From: CAXBNB01 sp040151475
Lineage (GTDB): Bacteria > Bacteroidota > Bacteroidia > Cytophagales > Cyclobacteriaceae
Reading direction: 5' to 3'
Length of the DNA: 64,000 bases
Assembly (NCBI RefSeq): GCF_040151475.1
Contig: NZ_JBDKWG010000146.1
Span: 62,001 to 126,000 of the forward strand
Position 1 is the first letter of the stretch. Every line of letters starts with the position of its first letter. The position numbers and the translations under genes were made by a program. Positions 27,668-36,450 of this stretch are shown in pieces. The notes under the pieces were generated by a model, which saw only the letters and a list, made by a program, of their open reading frames with translations, searched no databases and was not told the origin of the DNA.

Positions 27668-28501
27668 ATGACACAAAATACCAAAGCAGAATTCGGATTC
27701 TTGTTAGACATGGATGGGGTTCTATACCGAGGTAAAGAATTAATAGATGGAGCAGCAAATTTTATCAACAACTTATTGGATCAGGACATTCCGTTCCTAT
27801 TTCTGACCAACAACAGCTCACCTACTCCAAAAGACCTTAAAGTAAAATTGAAAAAATATGGTCTGGAAGTAGATGAAAGTCATTTCTATACCTGTGCTAT
27901 GGCCACTGTTGATTTTCTTTCACTGAACAAACCTGAGGGAACAGCCTATGTAATTGGTGAAGGAGGCATTTTGACAGCTCTTTATAAAGCCGGTTACGGA
28001 ATCACAAGCCACGATCCTGACTATGTTATAGTAGCTGAAGGTCGTACCATCAACTACGAAAGTCTGGAAGTAGCTCAAAATATGATTCTAAATGGAGCAC
28101 ACCTGATAGCTACCAATATGGATGAAACCTGCCCTACATCAGATGGTCACAGGCCAGGTTGCGGTGCATTGGTAGCCTGTTTGGAAAAGGCCACTTTCAA
28201 AAAAGCATATTCTGTAGGGAAACCCAGTCCATTTATGATGAGAGCTGCCAGAAAAAAACTGAATTTACAAACGGCACAAACCATCATGATTGGTGACACG
28301 ATGGAAACTGATATCAAAGGTGCTGTAGAATTAGGATTTAATTCCATATTGGTGCTCAGCGGAAATACCTCTGAAATAGATTTGATTCACTATCCTTACA
28401 AACCAAAGTTCGTATTTAAGAATCTGGGAGAAATAAATTTAGATAAATTATTTTACCAGCTAGGTGGAAAACCGAAAATGATGGAAGTGGTTAATGCCTA
28501 A
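27668..28501 (+). CDS. HAD-superfamily class IIA hydrolase (NagD/phosphoglycolate phosphatase-like)
   Basis: A 277-residue phosphatase. Motif I is LDMDGVLY with D14 and D16 as nucleophile and acid/base. FLTNNSS is motif II, a lysine lies in SVGKPSP, and GDTMETDIKGA is motif IV. The cap between motifs II and III is of the C2a kind, as in NagD and AraL. It dephosphorylates a small phospho-metabolite; several substrates are known in the family. Monocistronic with a terminator. Confidence 0.88.
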   Translation: MTQNTKAEFGFLLDMDGVLYRGKELIDGAANFINNLLDQDIPFLFLTNNSSPTPKDLKVKLKKYGLEVDESHFYTCAMATVDFLSLNKPEGTAYVIGEGGILTALYKAGYGITSHDPDYVIVAEGRTINYESLEVAQNMILNGAHLIATNMDETCPTSDGHRPGCGALVACLEKATFKKAYSVGKPSPFMMRAARKKLNLQTAQTIMIGDTMETDIKGAVELGFNSILVLSGNTSEIDLIHYPYKPKFVFKNLGEINLDKLFYQLGGKPKMMEVVNA

Positions 28502-28532
28502 AAGTAAACCAATTCCCATTTTCCGGTAATAA

Positions 28533-28568
28533 GGCTGTTTCAAATGAATAACTGAAGCAGCCTTTTTT
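28533..28568 (+). terminator. Terminator after the HAD hydrolase gene
   Basis: GGCTG-T-TTCA pairs with TGAA-G-CAGCC across a 10-base loop and is followed by six T. Confidence 0.75.
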
Positions 28569-28593
28569 CTTATTTTCAAGTAAAAATGAATCA

Positions 28594-30573
28594 TTACATT
28601 ACTGGTATTTTCTCCTTATTCACAACAATGGGAATATTAATGGAAAAATGTGTTCCTCGTTGATTCACTGAAGTATCCACTTCCAAATCCCCATGAATAA
28701 GGTTGGTTCTTGATCGGATGTTTTTCCAGCCATTTCCTTTGCTTTCCGTAAGCTTCGACAGTTCAAAACCCATTCCATCGTCTTCGATGGTTAGGGTCAC
28801 TTCCTGCTCATCTTTTGTCAATTGAATAGTCACTCTTTGGGCATCACTATATTTCATTATATTGTTGACCCACTCTTGTACTATCCTGTAAATTGATATT
28901 TCCTGAAGCTCTGTCAATCTTTCGTTCAAATCAAAAACAAGGACTTCAACGATCAATTTTTCCGAAGCATTCACTTTCTCGGCAAACTCTTTGAGTGATG
29001 GTTCCAGACCAAATTTCACCAAACTTTGTGGCATTAGATTGAAACATATATTTTTCAACTCATTATACATTTCATTCAGTATGGAAATGGATTTATCATA
29101 AATAGTACTTCTCTTCTCCAGATCATTTTGTTTCTCAATGCTCTCCACATTGAGCTTTAGGATAGAAATGAGCTGACCAAACCCATCGTGCAAATCCGTA
29201 GCAAAACGACTTCTTTCTTTTTCCTGACTGTCTATTGCAGCATTCAATTGCAATTCTTTGTTTTCTATGTCTTTTTGTTGGAGCCTGAGAAGCTGCTTTT
29301 TTTCCATCCGATTTTTCAGCAACATCCCTATGACCACCAACAGCACCAAACTGATTACCAGACCAACTATGATCGCTAAATTTCTCCCATTAATAGCAGT
29401 TTGTTTATCCAAAGCTATTTTTTGCGTAGCTATCTGGTTTTCTTTCTTTTCTGTTTCGTATTGGGTCTGTAGCTCGAATATATTTTTAGTCTTGGTTTCT
29501 TCAAACAACTCATTTTGGAGGTCGATATACTTTTCTTTGAAAATGTAGGCTGATTTGTATGACCCTCTTGCAAATTCAATTTGAGCATTTGCATTATAAG
29601 CATCCTTCAACATTTCTTTCGCATCTATTTCTTGGGCAAGATTTATGGCCGTCAATGCGTATTCAGATGCTTTAGGATAATTTTTTAATTTAAGAAGTAG
29701 AAAAGCCAGGTTTTTGGCATTGTAAGCTGCTTCGTATTTATTATCAAAAGAAACGTGCCTGTTGTAAGCGTCTGTATAATACGACTTTGCTTCTTGCATA
29801 TTTCCAAGGCTGTCGTAAGCTATACCAATATTACCCAGCGAATAAGGCACATACCTTAGGTATCCCAATTTTTCATATCCGGCAATGGCATTCAACGAAT
29901 TTTCTATGGATTCATCATATGCACCGGTTTGCAGCATGACAGAGCCAATGTTGCCAGAAGTAACTGTGATGCCAAATTCATGGTCAAGTTTCTGATAGAT
30001 TTCCAATGAGCGCTGGTAATATTCCAGTACTTTCTTTGGCTCCTTTTGTTTTTTATATACAATTCCAATGTTTCCCAAAATATGTGCCTGCAATCCCATC
30101 TGTGAGGTCGATTCAGCAACACGCAAGCCTAAAAAATAAAATTTGAGTGCTTCCTGATAACTCCCTTTTTCGTCGTAAATGATTCCAATGTTGTTATACA
30201 CTCTGGACAATTCTGAAGAATCATTTTTTGATAAATAAATTTCTGCCGACTTGTTTAAGATCTGAAGTGCTGTATCGTATTCACCTTTTACACGATAGTT
30301 GTCACCATTGCTGTTAAGTGAGGCTGCTATCAATTGTTTGTTTCCCAATTTTTGAGCCAGGAGATAAGCCTGCTGAGAATATGCCAATGCAGAATCTATA
30401 TTGCTGTTTTTGTAGTTCCAACTCAATTCATTTAGAACCAACACAGCGGTGGAATCTGGAGCTGACACCAGTACATGCTGCAGACTGTCTATTACATTCT
30501 GTTGAGCATAGGCTTTATCATTTTTTATAAGAAAGAAAAAGAAAAGAAAAGCAATCAGTAATATTCGCCTCAT
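28594..30573 (-). CDS. TPR-containing sensor histidine kinase (HisKA_3 type)
   Basis: A 659-residue kinase with a signal peptide (MRRILLIAFLFFFFL to AYAQ). About seven tetratricopeptide repeats follow (residues 50-370, for example GNIGIVYKKQKEPKKVLEYY). A membrane helix lies near 390-415, then a coiled coil, the HisKA_3 box ATDLHDGFGQL with H462, and a HATPase domain (GNGWKNIRSR, GTHFSINIP). This layout, with periplasmic TPRs, is very common in Bacteroidota. Such kinases usually act on LuxR/NarL-type regulators; none is adjacent, so the partner is elsewhere. Confidence 0.9.
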   Translation of the reverse strand: MRRILLIAFLFFFFLIKNDKAYAQQNVIDSLQHVLVSAPDSTAVLVLNELSWNYKNSNIDSALAYSQQAYLLAQKLGNKQLIAASLNSNGDNYRVKGEYDTALQILNKSAEIYLSKNDSSELSRVYNNIGIIYDEKGSYQEALKFYFLGLRVAESTSQMGLQAHILGNIGIVYKKQKEPKKVLEYYQRSLEIYQKLDHEFGITVTSGNIGSVMLQTGAYDESIENSLNAIAGYEKLGYLRYVPYSLGNIGIAYDSLGNMQEAKSYYTDAYNRHVSFDNKYEAAYNAKNLAFLLLKLKNYPKASEYALTAINLAQEIDAKEMLKDAYNANAQIEFARGSYKSAYIFKEKYIDLQNELFEETKTKNIFELQTQYETEKKENQIATQKIALDKQTAINGRNLAIIVGLVISLVLLVVIGMLLKNRMEKKQLLRLQQKDIENKELQLNAAIDSQEKERSRFATDLHDGFGQLISILKLNVESIEKQNDLEKRSTIYDKSISILNEMYNELKNICFNLMPQSLVKFGLEPSLKEFAEKVNASEKLIVEVLVFDLNERLTELQEISIYRIVQEWVNNIMKYSDAQRVTIQLTKDEQEVTLTIEDDGMGFELSKLTESKGNGWKNIRSRTNLIHGDLEVDTSVNQRGTHFSINIPIVVNKEKIPVM

Positions 30574-30718
30574 AAGTCACACTATAGATAGAAAACAGCA
30601 GTAAATATAAAATACTAATCATTAATGACCGGATTAATGAACTCACTCTTATTTTTTAGTTTTCCTCACATAACACTCGTAAGAAAAACCGAATTGATTT
30701 ATCATTTGAATATTATGC

Positions 30719-30748
30719 TTTGAAATTAACATTTAACCTCTAACTTTG
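30719..30748 (+). promoter_or_regulatory. Promoter of the TPP-riboswitch TonB receptor gene
   Basis: TTTG at 30719-30722, an 18-bp spacer, then TAACTTTG at 30741-30748, an exact TAnnTTTG box. Transcription would begin within about 10 bp, right at the 5' end of the riboswitch. Confidence 0.7.
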
Positions 30749-30754
30749 ACCCAT

Positions 30755-30834
30755 TATTAAGGGGTGCTCTATAAAACGGGCTGAGATTATACCCATTGAA
30801 CCTGATCCGGGTAATGCCGGCGAAGGGAGGTATG
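30755..30834 (+). ncRNA. TPP (thiamine pyrophosphate) riboswitch
   Basis: Shows the conserved THI-element blocks in order: GGGGTGCTC, CTGAGATTATACCC, GAACCTGATCCGGGTAATGC and CGAAGGGA. It sits in the leader of the TonB receptor gene, 70 bp before the ATG at 30905. Downstream, GACAGGGG...CCCC...CTGTC at 30846-30874 can form a hairpin without a T-tail, so control may act on translation or through alternative folding. TPP binding should switch the gene off. Confidence 0.95.
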
Positions 30835-30904
30835 GTAAAACTAAAAGACAGGGGTCGGCCCCTTGGTTTCTGTCATGTTTAACCAAATTATTACAAGTTT
30901 TTTT

Positions 30905-33148
30905 ATGAAAAAGAATGTATTGCTGATATCAGCCGTTGCGCTGTTGTCACATGGACTGTTGGCGCAAACCAAACAACAGAAAGATTCCATTAAAACGATT
31001 GGTTTGAAAGAGATCATTGTATCTACTACTCGTGCCGGAGACAAAACTCCGGTAGCTTATTCAAATTTAAACAAGGAAGAAATTGAAACCCGGAATATTG
31101 GCCAGGATTTACCGTACCTGCTCAATTTCACTCCTTCTCTGGTTGCCACTTCCGATGCAGGTGCCGGCGTAGGTTATACAGGCATGCGCATCCGTGGTAG
31201 TGATGCATCCCGGGTGAACATTACCATCAACGGCATTCCTTTCAATGATCCGGAATCGCAGGGATCGTTTTTGGTAAACGTTCCTGACCTTTCTTCGTCA
31301 GTAAATTCAATCCAAATCCAACGAGGAGTGGGAACATCTACCAACGGATCAGGAGCTTTTGGTGCATCTGTCAATCTGGAAACCAGTGCTCCTTCTCAGG
31401 ATGCTTTTGCCGAAATCAACAATTCTTTTGGTTCGTTTGGCACCAGAAAACACAATGTTATTTTGAATTCCGGATTGATAAATGACAAGTGGTCGTTTGA
31501 AGGCAGGCTTTCTAAAATAGCCTCGGATGGTTATGTGGACAGGTCAGCTTCTAACCTCAAATCATACTATTTATCCGGCTCTTACCTTGCAAATAAAACC
31601 ACCATTAAAGCATTGGTTTTTGGAGGAAAAGAAATCACTCATCAGGCATGGTATGGCACTCCGGAGGCAATATTGAACAATGATGCCGATGGTATAGAAG
31701 CGGTGATTGCAAACAACGGCGTAACAGAAGAACAAGCCAACAACATGAGAAATGATGGCCGGACTTTCAACTGGTACACTTACGAAAACGAGGTGGACGA
31801 TTACACACAAGATCATTATCAATTGCACCTTAATCAGGAAATAAGTGACAAATGGTCGTTAAATCTATCAGGACATTATACCTATGGACGAGGATACTTC
31901 GAACAGTTTAAAAATGATGATAATTTCTCGGACTATGGTTTGGACAACATTACTGTTGGTTCTGAAACCATCGAATCTTCGGACATTATTCGCAGAAGAT
32001 GGTTGGACAATGATTTTTATGGCTTTACCTACGGACTAAACTTTAATACCTCAAAATTAAGCACCATACTCGGTGGCGGATATCATTACTTTTCGGGCGA
32101 TCATTTTGGAGAAATAATATGGGCGCAATATGCAGCCAATATGAGCCTTGGTGACCGATATTATGACAATGTAGGTGTGAAAAAAGACTTTAATACTTTC
32201 CTTAAAGCCAATTACCAAATCAATGATAAATTCAATCTGTTTGGAGACCTCCAGCTAAGAAAGGTAAATTATCATACTGTTGGCATAGATAGTGATCAAA
32301 GGGTTATCGCTACCGGAGATAATTACTCTTTTTTCAACCCAAAATTTGGATTGACTTATCAGCTAAGTGACAATGCCAATTTGTATGCTTCATACGCCAT
32401 TAGCAACAGAGAGCCTGAGAGAAATGATTTTATTGACAATTCTGAACTGCCAAAACATGAAAGCATGAGAGATCTGGAAGTAGGTTATAAAAGGAACACA
32501 AAAAACTATGCAGTAGAATTGAATTTTTACAACATGAGCTACGACAATCAGCTGGTATTGACCGGAGCACTCAATGATGTGGGCAGCAATGTCCGTACTA
32601 ATGTGGCCAAAAGCTACCGCAGAGGAATAGAGTTGAATGGAGGAATAAAGTTGAGCCAACAGTTTGACTGGAATGCAAATGTTACTTTCAGCCAAAACAA
32701 GATTGAAAACTTCACGGAAGTGCTTTATGACTATGGTGCCGCATGGGATGAATACAATGTGGTTGAAAACGGGTACAAGGATTCTGATATCGCTTTTTCA
32801 CCAAACGTAATTGCAGGATCCAATTTCAGCTATTCCCCAATTGAGGCGTTTAAGATATCGTTGCTATCAAAATATGTAGGCAAGCAATATCTGGACAATA
32901 CATCAAACGATGACAGAACAATAGATGCATATTTTGTAAATAATCTTCAGTTTACCTTCAATTTCAAAACAAAATTGATCAAAGACATAGGACTTAACTT
33001 GTTGGTAAACAACCTACTGGATTATGAGTATGAGTCTAATGGATATACCTTTGGATATTCTGCCGGATCAGATTATGTAGTACGTGAGAATTATCTTTAC
33101 CCTCAGGCTGGTAGAAATTTCCTGCTGGCATTGAAGTTAAGATTCTAA
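30905..33148 (+). CDS. TonB-dependent outer-membrane receptor, probably for thiamine
   Basis: A 747-residue receptor. The signal peptide is MKKNVLLISAVALLSHGLLA. The plug domain has TGMRIRGSDASRVNITINGI and SIQIQRGVGTSTNGSGAFG, and a 22-strand-type barrel ends ALKLRF. The frame is open 42 bp upstream from a TTG, but the ATG at 30905 starts the signal peptide. The TPP riboswitch ties it to thiamine or a thiamine precursor; TPP-controlled receptors of this kind have been predicted in Bacteroidota as thiamine receptors. A PnuC/PnuT-type transporter lies about 0.9 kb downstream. Confidence 0.88.
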   Translation: MKKNVLLISAVALLSHGLLAQTKQQKDSIKTIGLKEIIVSTTRAGDKTPVAYSNLNKEEIETRNIGQDLPYLLNFTPSLVATSDAGAGVGYTGMRIRGSDASRVNITINGIPFNDPESQGSFLVNVPDLSSSVNSIQIQRGVGTSTNGSGAFGASVNLETSAPSQDAFAEINNSFGSFGTRKHNVILNSGLINDKWSFEGRLSKIASDGYVDRSASNLKSYYLSGSYLANKTTIKALVFGGKEITHQAWYGTPEAILNNDADGIEAVIANNGVTEEQANNMRNDGRTFNWYTYENEVDDYTQDHYQLHLNQEISDKWSLNLSGHYTYGRGYFEQFKNDDNFSDYGLDNITVGSETIESSDIIRRRWLDNDFYGFTYGLNFNTSKLSTILGGGYHYFSGDHFGEIIWAQYAANMSLGDRYYDNVGVKKDFNTFLKANYQINDKFNLFGDLQLRKVNYHTVGIDSDQRVIATGDNYSFFNPKFGLTYQLSDNANLYASYAISNREPERNDFIDNSELPKHESMRDLEVGYKRNTKNYAVELNFYNMSYDNQLVLTGALNDVGSNVRTNVAKSYRRGIELNGGIKLSQQFDWNANVTFSQNKIENFTEVLYDYGAAWDEYNVVENGYKDSDIAFSPNVIAGSNFSYSPIEAFKISLLSKYVGKQYLDNTSNDDRTIDAYFVNNLQFTFNFKTKLIKDIGLNLLVNNLLDYEYESNGYTFGYSAGSDYVVRENYLYPQAGRNFLLALKLRF

Positions 33149-33156
33149 AATAAATA

Positions 33157-33194
33157 AATCAGGTCTGATGCACCTTTCATCAGGCCTGATTTTT
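33157..33194. terminator. Terminator between TonB receptor and convergent oxygenase gene
   Basis: Long stem AATCAGGTCTGATG / CATCAGGCCTGATT with one mismatch and a T-tail. It ends right at the stop codon of the minus-strand gene, so it serves the receptor gene and possibly both. Confidence 0.8.
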
Positions 33195-33989
33195 CTAGAA
33201 CAGTTGGAGGTATTTTTCGAAGTAAGCCTTACCAGAAATTTTGTCATTTCCTGCAATAGAAAGTTGAACGTCTGGAAACGGTAAAGAGAAAAAAGCAAAG
33301 GAAAAACGTTCCGAATTTCTGTTTTCTGAAAGTCTTACCCGATGGTTAAGGGCTTTGATTTTACCATCAGTAGCTAATTCCATGAGATACCCTGAAAAAC
33401 CAACGATGTGATCTGTTGGAGTCATGGTTTTCCATGAGCCATCAGCCGTTTGATATTCCAAATCTCCATCTACTCCAAAAGGAAATATAGTGAGCAGGGA
33501 TACATCGGGATGGGCTGATAATCGGGTGTTTTCTGCGGCGGAATGACGGAATTGCGTTTGAGCGGGGTAATAGTTGCAAGAAACCATGTGACCCATGTCC
33601 GAATGGATTTCTTTGATATTGGAATTATTTATTACTGAAATTATTTTCCGTTCGAGTTTGAAAATACATGTCAAGAGTTCTTTCCATTCTTGTTCCAAAA
33701 ACGGAGAGAATTCCATAGGGTATTTTTCTTTTGGAAAAAAGTTCGAGAAAACGAAGGTTTCCAGCAGATCATCATAAGCCTGGTTACTGCTGTCTTTTTG
33801 ACCATAATAGGAGTATCCATCGAATGCATAACCATAGTGTTTTTGAAGGTGTTTTTTTCGATATTCTTCTTTTTGGCTTAAAAATGTACGGAAACAACTT
33901 TTGAGCACATGATTGGAAAAAGCAGGTATATTGGTTTTGAAAATACCATCCTCTATCATGACTTTCACCTCTTCACTGATTTGATTCAT
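33195..33989 (-). CDS. 2-oxoglutarate/Fe(II)-dependent oxygenase-like protein
   Basis: A 264-residue protein of the isopenicillin N synthase-like double-stranded beta-helix family. The iron triad is visible: H160 and D162 in SAHPDVSLLT, and H216 in ALNHRV. The co-substrate arginine is R228 in SERFSFAFF. The N-terminal helical part (residues 1-120) has no recognisable motif. The substrate is unknown. It lies on the opposite strand between the TPP-regulated receptor and the PnuC-like transporter; whether it belongs to thiamine metabolism is open. Confidence 0.75.
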   Translation of the reverse strand: MNQISEEVKVMIEDGIFKTNIPAFSNHVLKSCFRTFLSQKEEYRKKHLQKHYGYAFDGYSYYGQKDSSNQAYDDLLETFVFSNFFPKEKYPMEFSPFLEQEWKELLTCIFKLERKIISVINNSNIKEIHSDMGHMVSCNYYPAQTQFRHSAAENTRLSAHPDVSLLTIFPFGVDGDLEYQTADGSWKTMTPTDHIVGFSGYLMELATDGKIKALNHRVRLSENRNSERFSFAFFSLPFPDVQLSIAGNDKISGKAYFEKYLQLF

Positions 33990-34036
33990 GAGGCTAAATT
34001 ATAATAAAGTTGAAAACCATTTAAATAAAGAAAACA

Positions 34037-34627
34037 TTGACTTTTGACCTGACGACAAATAAGATCCTCGAAATATTAGGAATAAGCTTAAGCCTGGCTT
34101 ACTCAGTAGGATTGATGTTTCAAAAAAAATGGGGGTGGCCGCTCGGGATTATAGGCTCATTCATCAGCATTTTCCTTTTCATAGATGTAAAACTGTACTC
34201 AGAAGCAATTTTGTACGGCTTCTATGTTCTTTTTGGTTTTTACGGTTGGTACAATTGGTCCAAAGGAAAAGGACAATCCGAACTAAAAGTAATTGTAAAA
34301 GGAGCAATATGGCATGTCTTGTTTTTTGCTATGGGAATAGTAGGGTCACTTGGCTTAGGATATTTCTTTCAATCCACTACTGATGCCAACAATCCATTCG
34401 AAGATGCCTTTTCAACCACTTTTAGTTTTATCGCTACTTACTTCGAAACTCAAAAAATATTATCCAGCTGGTTGTACTGGATGGTATTGAATGCTTTTTC
34501 GGTTTACCTTTATTACATCAGAGGATTGGAAATCTATGGCTCTTTAATGATTGTTTATTTCGCTCTTTCCATTTGGGGATTTCTGGAGTGGCGAAAGAGC
34601 TATCGGGCCTCATTAGAAGTGACGTAG
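34037..34627 (+). CDS. PnuC-family vitamin transporter, possibly PnuT (thiamine)
   Basis: A 196-residue protein with about six to seven membrane helices. LEILGISLSLAYSVGLMFQKK and WGWPLGIIGSFISIFLF near the N-terminus and YGWYNW (WxxW) are typical of PnuC proteins, which import vitamins by facilitated diffusion. Most PnuC transport nicotinamide riboside, but PnuT members carry thiamine and in Bacteroidota occur beside TPP-riboswitch receptors, as here. The start is TTG: a stop lies in frame 15 bp upstream and no ATG is available before the first helix. It is divergent from the oxygenase gene (47 bp). Confidence 0.8.
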   Translation: MTFDLTTNKILEILGISLSLAYSVGLMFQKKWGWPLGIIGSFISIFLFIDVKLYSEAILYGFYVLFGFYGWYNWSKGKGQSELKVIVKGAIWHVLFFAMGIVGSLGLGYFFQSTTDANNPFEDAFSTTFSFIATYFETQKILSSWLYWMVLNAFSVYLYYIRGLEIYGSLMIVYFALSIWGFLEWRKSYRASLEVT

Positions 34628-34979
34628 AGTAAAAACTATTTTACAAAAGATGAAATACTCTTTCAAAAATTAACTCCTTATAGTCAGACATGATTAGCTT
34701 CGGTAGTATTAAGAAGGTGTTTTGAGATCTTTCGCTAAGCTCAAGATGACAACACCAACACAAGAGCAAAACACAAAAATTTCCTTGTCATTCTGAACGC
34801 AGTGAAGAATCTTTTACTGGAAACCAAAGTCATTAACTTAACAGTCTTCAACTTCATGATTTTGTGTCTTCTAAAATCATTGTTCCAACCCGTGAGGATA
34901 TAGAACGGGGCGAGATAGAGATTTTGTTTTAAATTTGTAATGTTATGTGTTTTTCTAATAGGTCAAAAAAACAGAACAC
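34628..34979. other. Intergenic region, no gene seen
   Basis: 352 bp between the PnuC-like gene and the helicase gene stop. It holds the inverted repeat described at 34725-34812 and otherwise only short, AT-rich sequence without a credible reading frame. Confidence 0.6.
34725..34812. repeat. Degenerate inverted repeat (dispersed REP-like element)
   Basis: The left arm AGATCTTTCGCTAAGCTCAA... at 34725-34751 and the right arm at 34786-34812 (reverse complement AGATTCTTCACTGCGTTCAG...) are 27-bp imperfect inverted copies ending in GATGACA/TGTCATTC. Sequences of this type, an AGATTCTTC...TCAGAATGACA core, recur in intergenic DNA of many Bacteroidota genomes as far as I recall. Only one such pair is in the window. 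Confidence 0.65.
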
Positions 34980-36332
34980 CTACCATTTCTTTTTAGACTT
35001 GTTTTGGTTTTTGTCTCCTCGTCTTTGAGGTTTTTTATACTTTTTGGCCAACTTTATCTTGTAGGATCCTCCGAGATTCTCTTTCCGGTTCTTTTCCTTT
35101 TTTTCCTCATCTACCGGAGCAGGGTTCTTTTTTTTCAAATTTCGGTTGTAATTACTTTCCGCTATTTTAGGCCTTTCTTCCGGAATCAATTCATTGGATA
35201 TTTCAACCTCCTCCGGAAATGCAACCTGTGGAATTTGATATGACATCAAACCTTCTATAGCCGCTTTATATTCTCCTTCCTTTTCAGTGTAAAACAATAT
35301 GGTTTTACCTGCCTGCTCTGCTCTACCAGTCCTTCCTATTCGGTGCATATAGTTTTCAGGATAATTGGGCGCATCGAAATTGATAACGTGTGAAATCTTA
35401 TCCAAATCCAACCCACGAGCGATTACATCTGTAGCGATCAGTATTCTTTTCGCTCCTTCTTCAAACTCCTGAACAGATCGTATCCGATAGTTTTGAGATT
35501 TGTTGGAGTGAATGATACACATCGACAATCCATAGACCTCCTCCAAAGAATTGAAAAGCCGGTCTGCTATGCTTTTATTGGAAACAAAAACCAATACTTT
35601 GCTGAACTCTTTCCTATCTGAGAGCAGGTGAATCAGCAAATTGGCTTTAGTATGAAAATTCTTAACCGGATAACATTGCTGGGATATATTATCTAAAGGT
35701 GTACCACTGACTGCAATAGATATCTTTTCCGGTAACGTAAAAAAATCATCAATCAAAGCATCTACTTCCCCGGTCATTGTTGCTGAGAACATGATGTTTT
35801 GCCTGCGATCCGGCAACAGGTCAAAGATATTTGTCAGTTGAGAACGAAAGCCCAAATCCAACATCACATCTACTTCGTCTATCACCAATTTATTAATATC
35901 CCTAAGTAGCAATGCCTTGCTCACTGCCAAGTCATATAACCTGCCGGGAGTAGCCACTATTATGTCCTGCCCTTCCGCTATTTTTTGCTTTTGGATGGTA
36001 ATGTTAGACTCTCCATATACACCAAGTACACGAACAGTAGCATATTTTGTAAAGGTTTCAATATTCGCCACCAACTGATCTACCAGTTCTCGCGTCGGTA
36101 CCATCACTAAAATTCTGGGAGTTGTTTGCTTCGAAAATTTTAATTGCTGTAAGAGCGGAAGCATATATGCTAAGGTCTTTCCGGTACCTGTCTGTGCAAT
36201 ACCCACCACATCTTTACCCGAAAGTACAACGGAGAACGCTTCTTCTTGTATCGGTGTGGGGCTCTCAAAACCTAAGTCCTCAATGGCATTGAGTAATTGT
36301 CTCGACAGGTTGAAATTTTCAAAAGCATTCAT
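34980..36332 (-). CDS. DEAD-box-family ATP-dependent RNA helicase
   Basis: A 450-residue helicase with Q motif SPTPIQEEAF, motif I AQTGTGKT, motif II DEVD at 152-155, motif III SAT and motif VI HRIGRTGR. Motif II is DEVD, not DEAD; acidic residues needed for ATP hydrolysis are kept. The C-terminal 60 residues are strongly basic (KKK, RKEN, KKYKKPQRRG), as in RhlE/CsdA-like RNA helicases that act on ribosome assembly or mRNA decay. Monocistronic, with its own promoter. Confidence 0.9.
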   Translation of the reverse strand: MNAFENFNLSRQLLNAIEDLGFESPTPIQEEAFSVVLSGKDVVGIAQTGTGKTLAYMLPLLQQLKFSKQTTPRILVMVPTRELVDQLVANIETFTKYATVRVLGVYGESNITIQKQKIAEGQDIIVATPGRLYDLAVSKALLLRDINKLVIDEVDVMLDLGFRSQLTNIFDLLPDRRQNIMFSATMTGEVDALIDDFFTLPEKISIAVSGTPLDNISQQCYPVKNFHTKANLLIHLLSDRKEFSKVLVFVSNKSIADRLFNSLEEVYGLSMCIIHSNKSQNYRIRSVQEFEEGAKRILIATDVIARGLDLDKISHVINFDAPNYPENYMHRIGRTGRAEQAGKTILFYTEKEGEYKAAIEGLMSYQIPQVAFPEEVEISNELIPEERPKIAESNYNRNLKKKNPAPVDEEKKEKNRKENLGGSYKIKLAKKYKKPQRRGDKNQNKSKKKW

Positions 36333-36348
36333 TCAAAAAACATTTCTG

Positions 36349-36356
36349 CAAAAGTA
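36349..36356 (-). promoter_or_regulatory. Putative -7 promoter element of the helicase gene
   Basis: Minus-strand TACTTTTG, exact TAnnTTTG, 16 bp before the helicase ATG. Confidence 0.45.
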
Positions 36357-36450
36357 GGTATATAATTGATAGGGGAAATGTGGTTTGGTTTTAGAAATTA
36401 GAACTCGGGGGAAAAGTGCTAACTCCAAAACTTTATATATAGAAAGAAAA

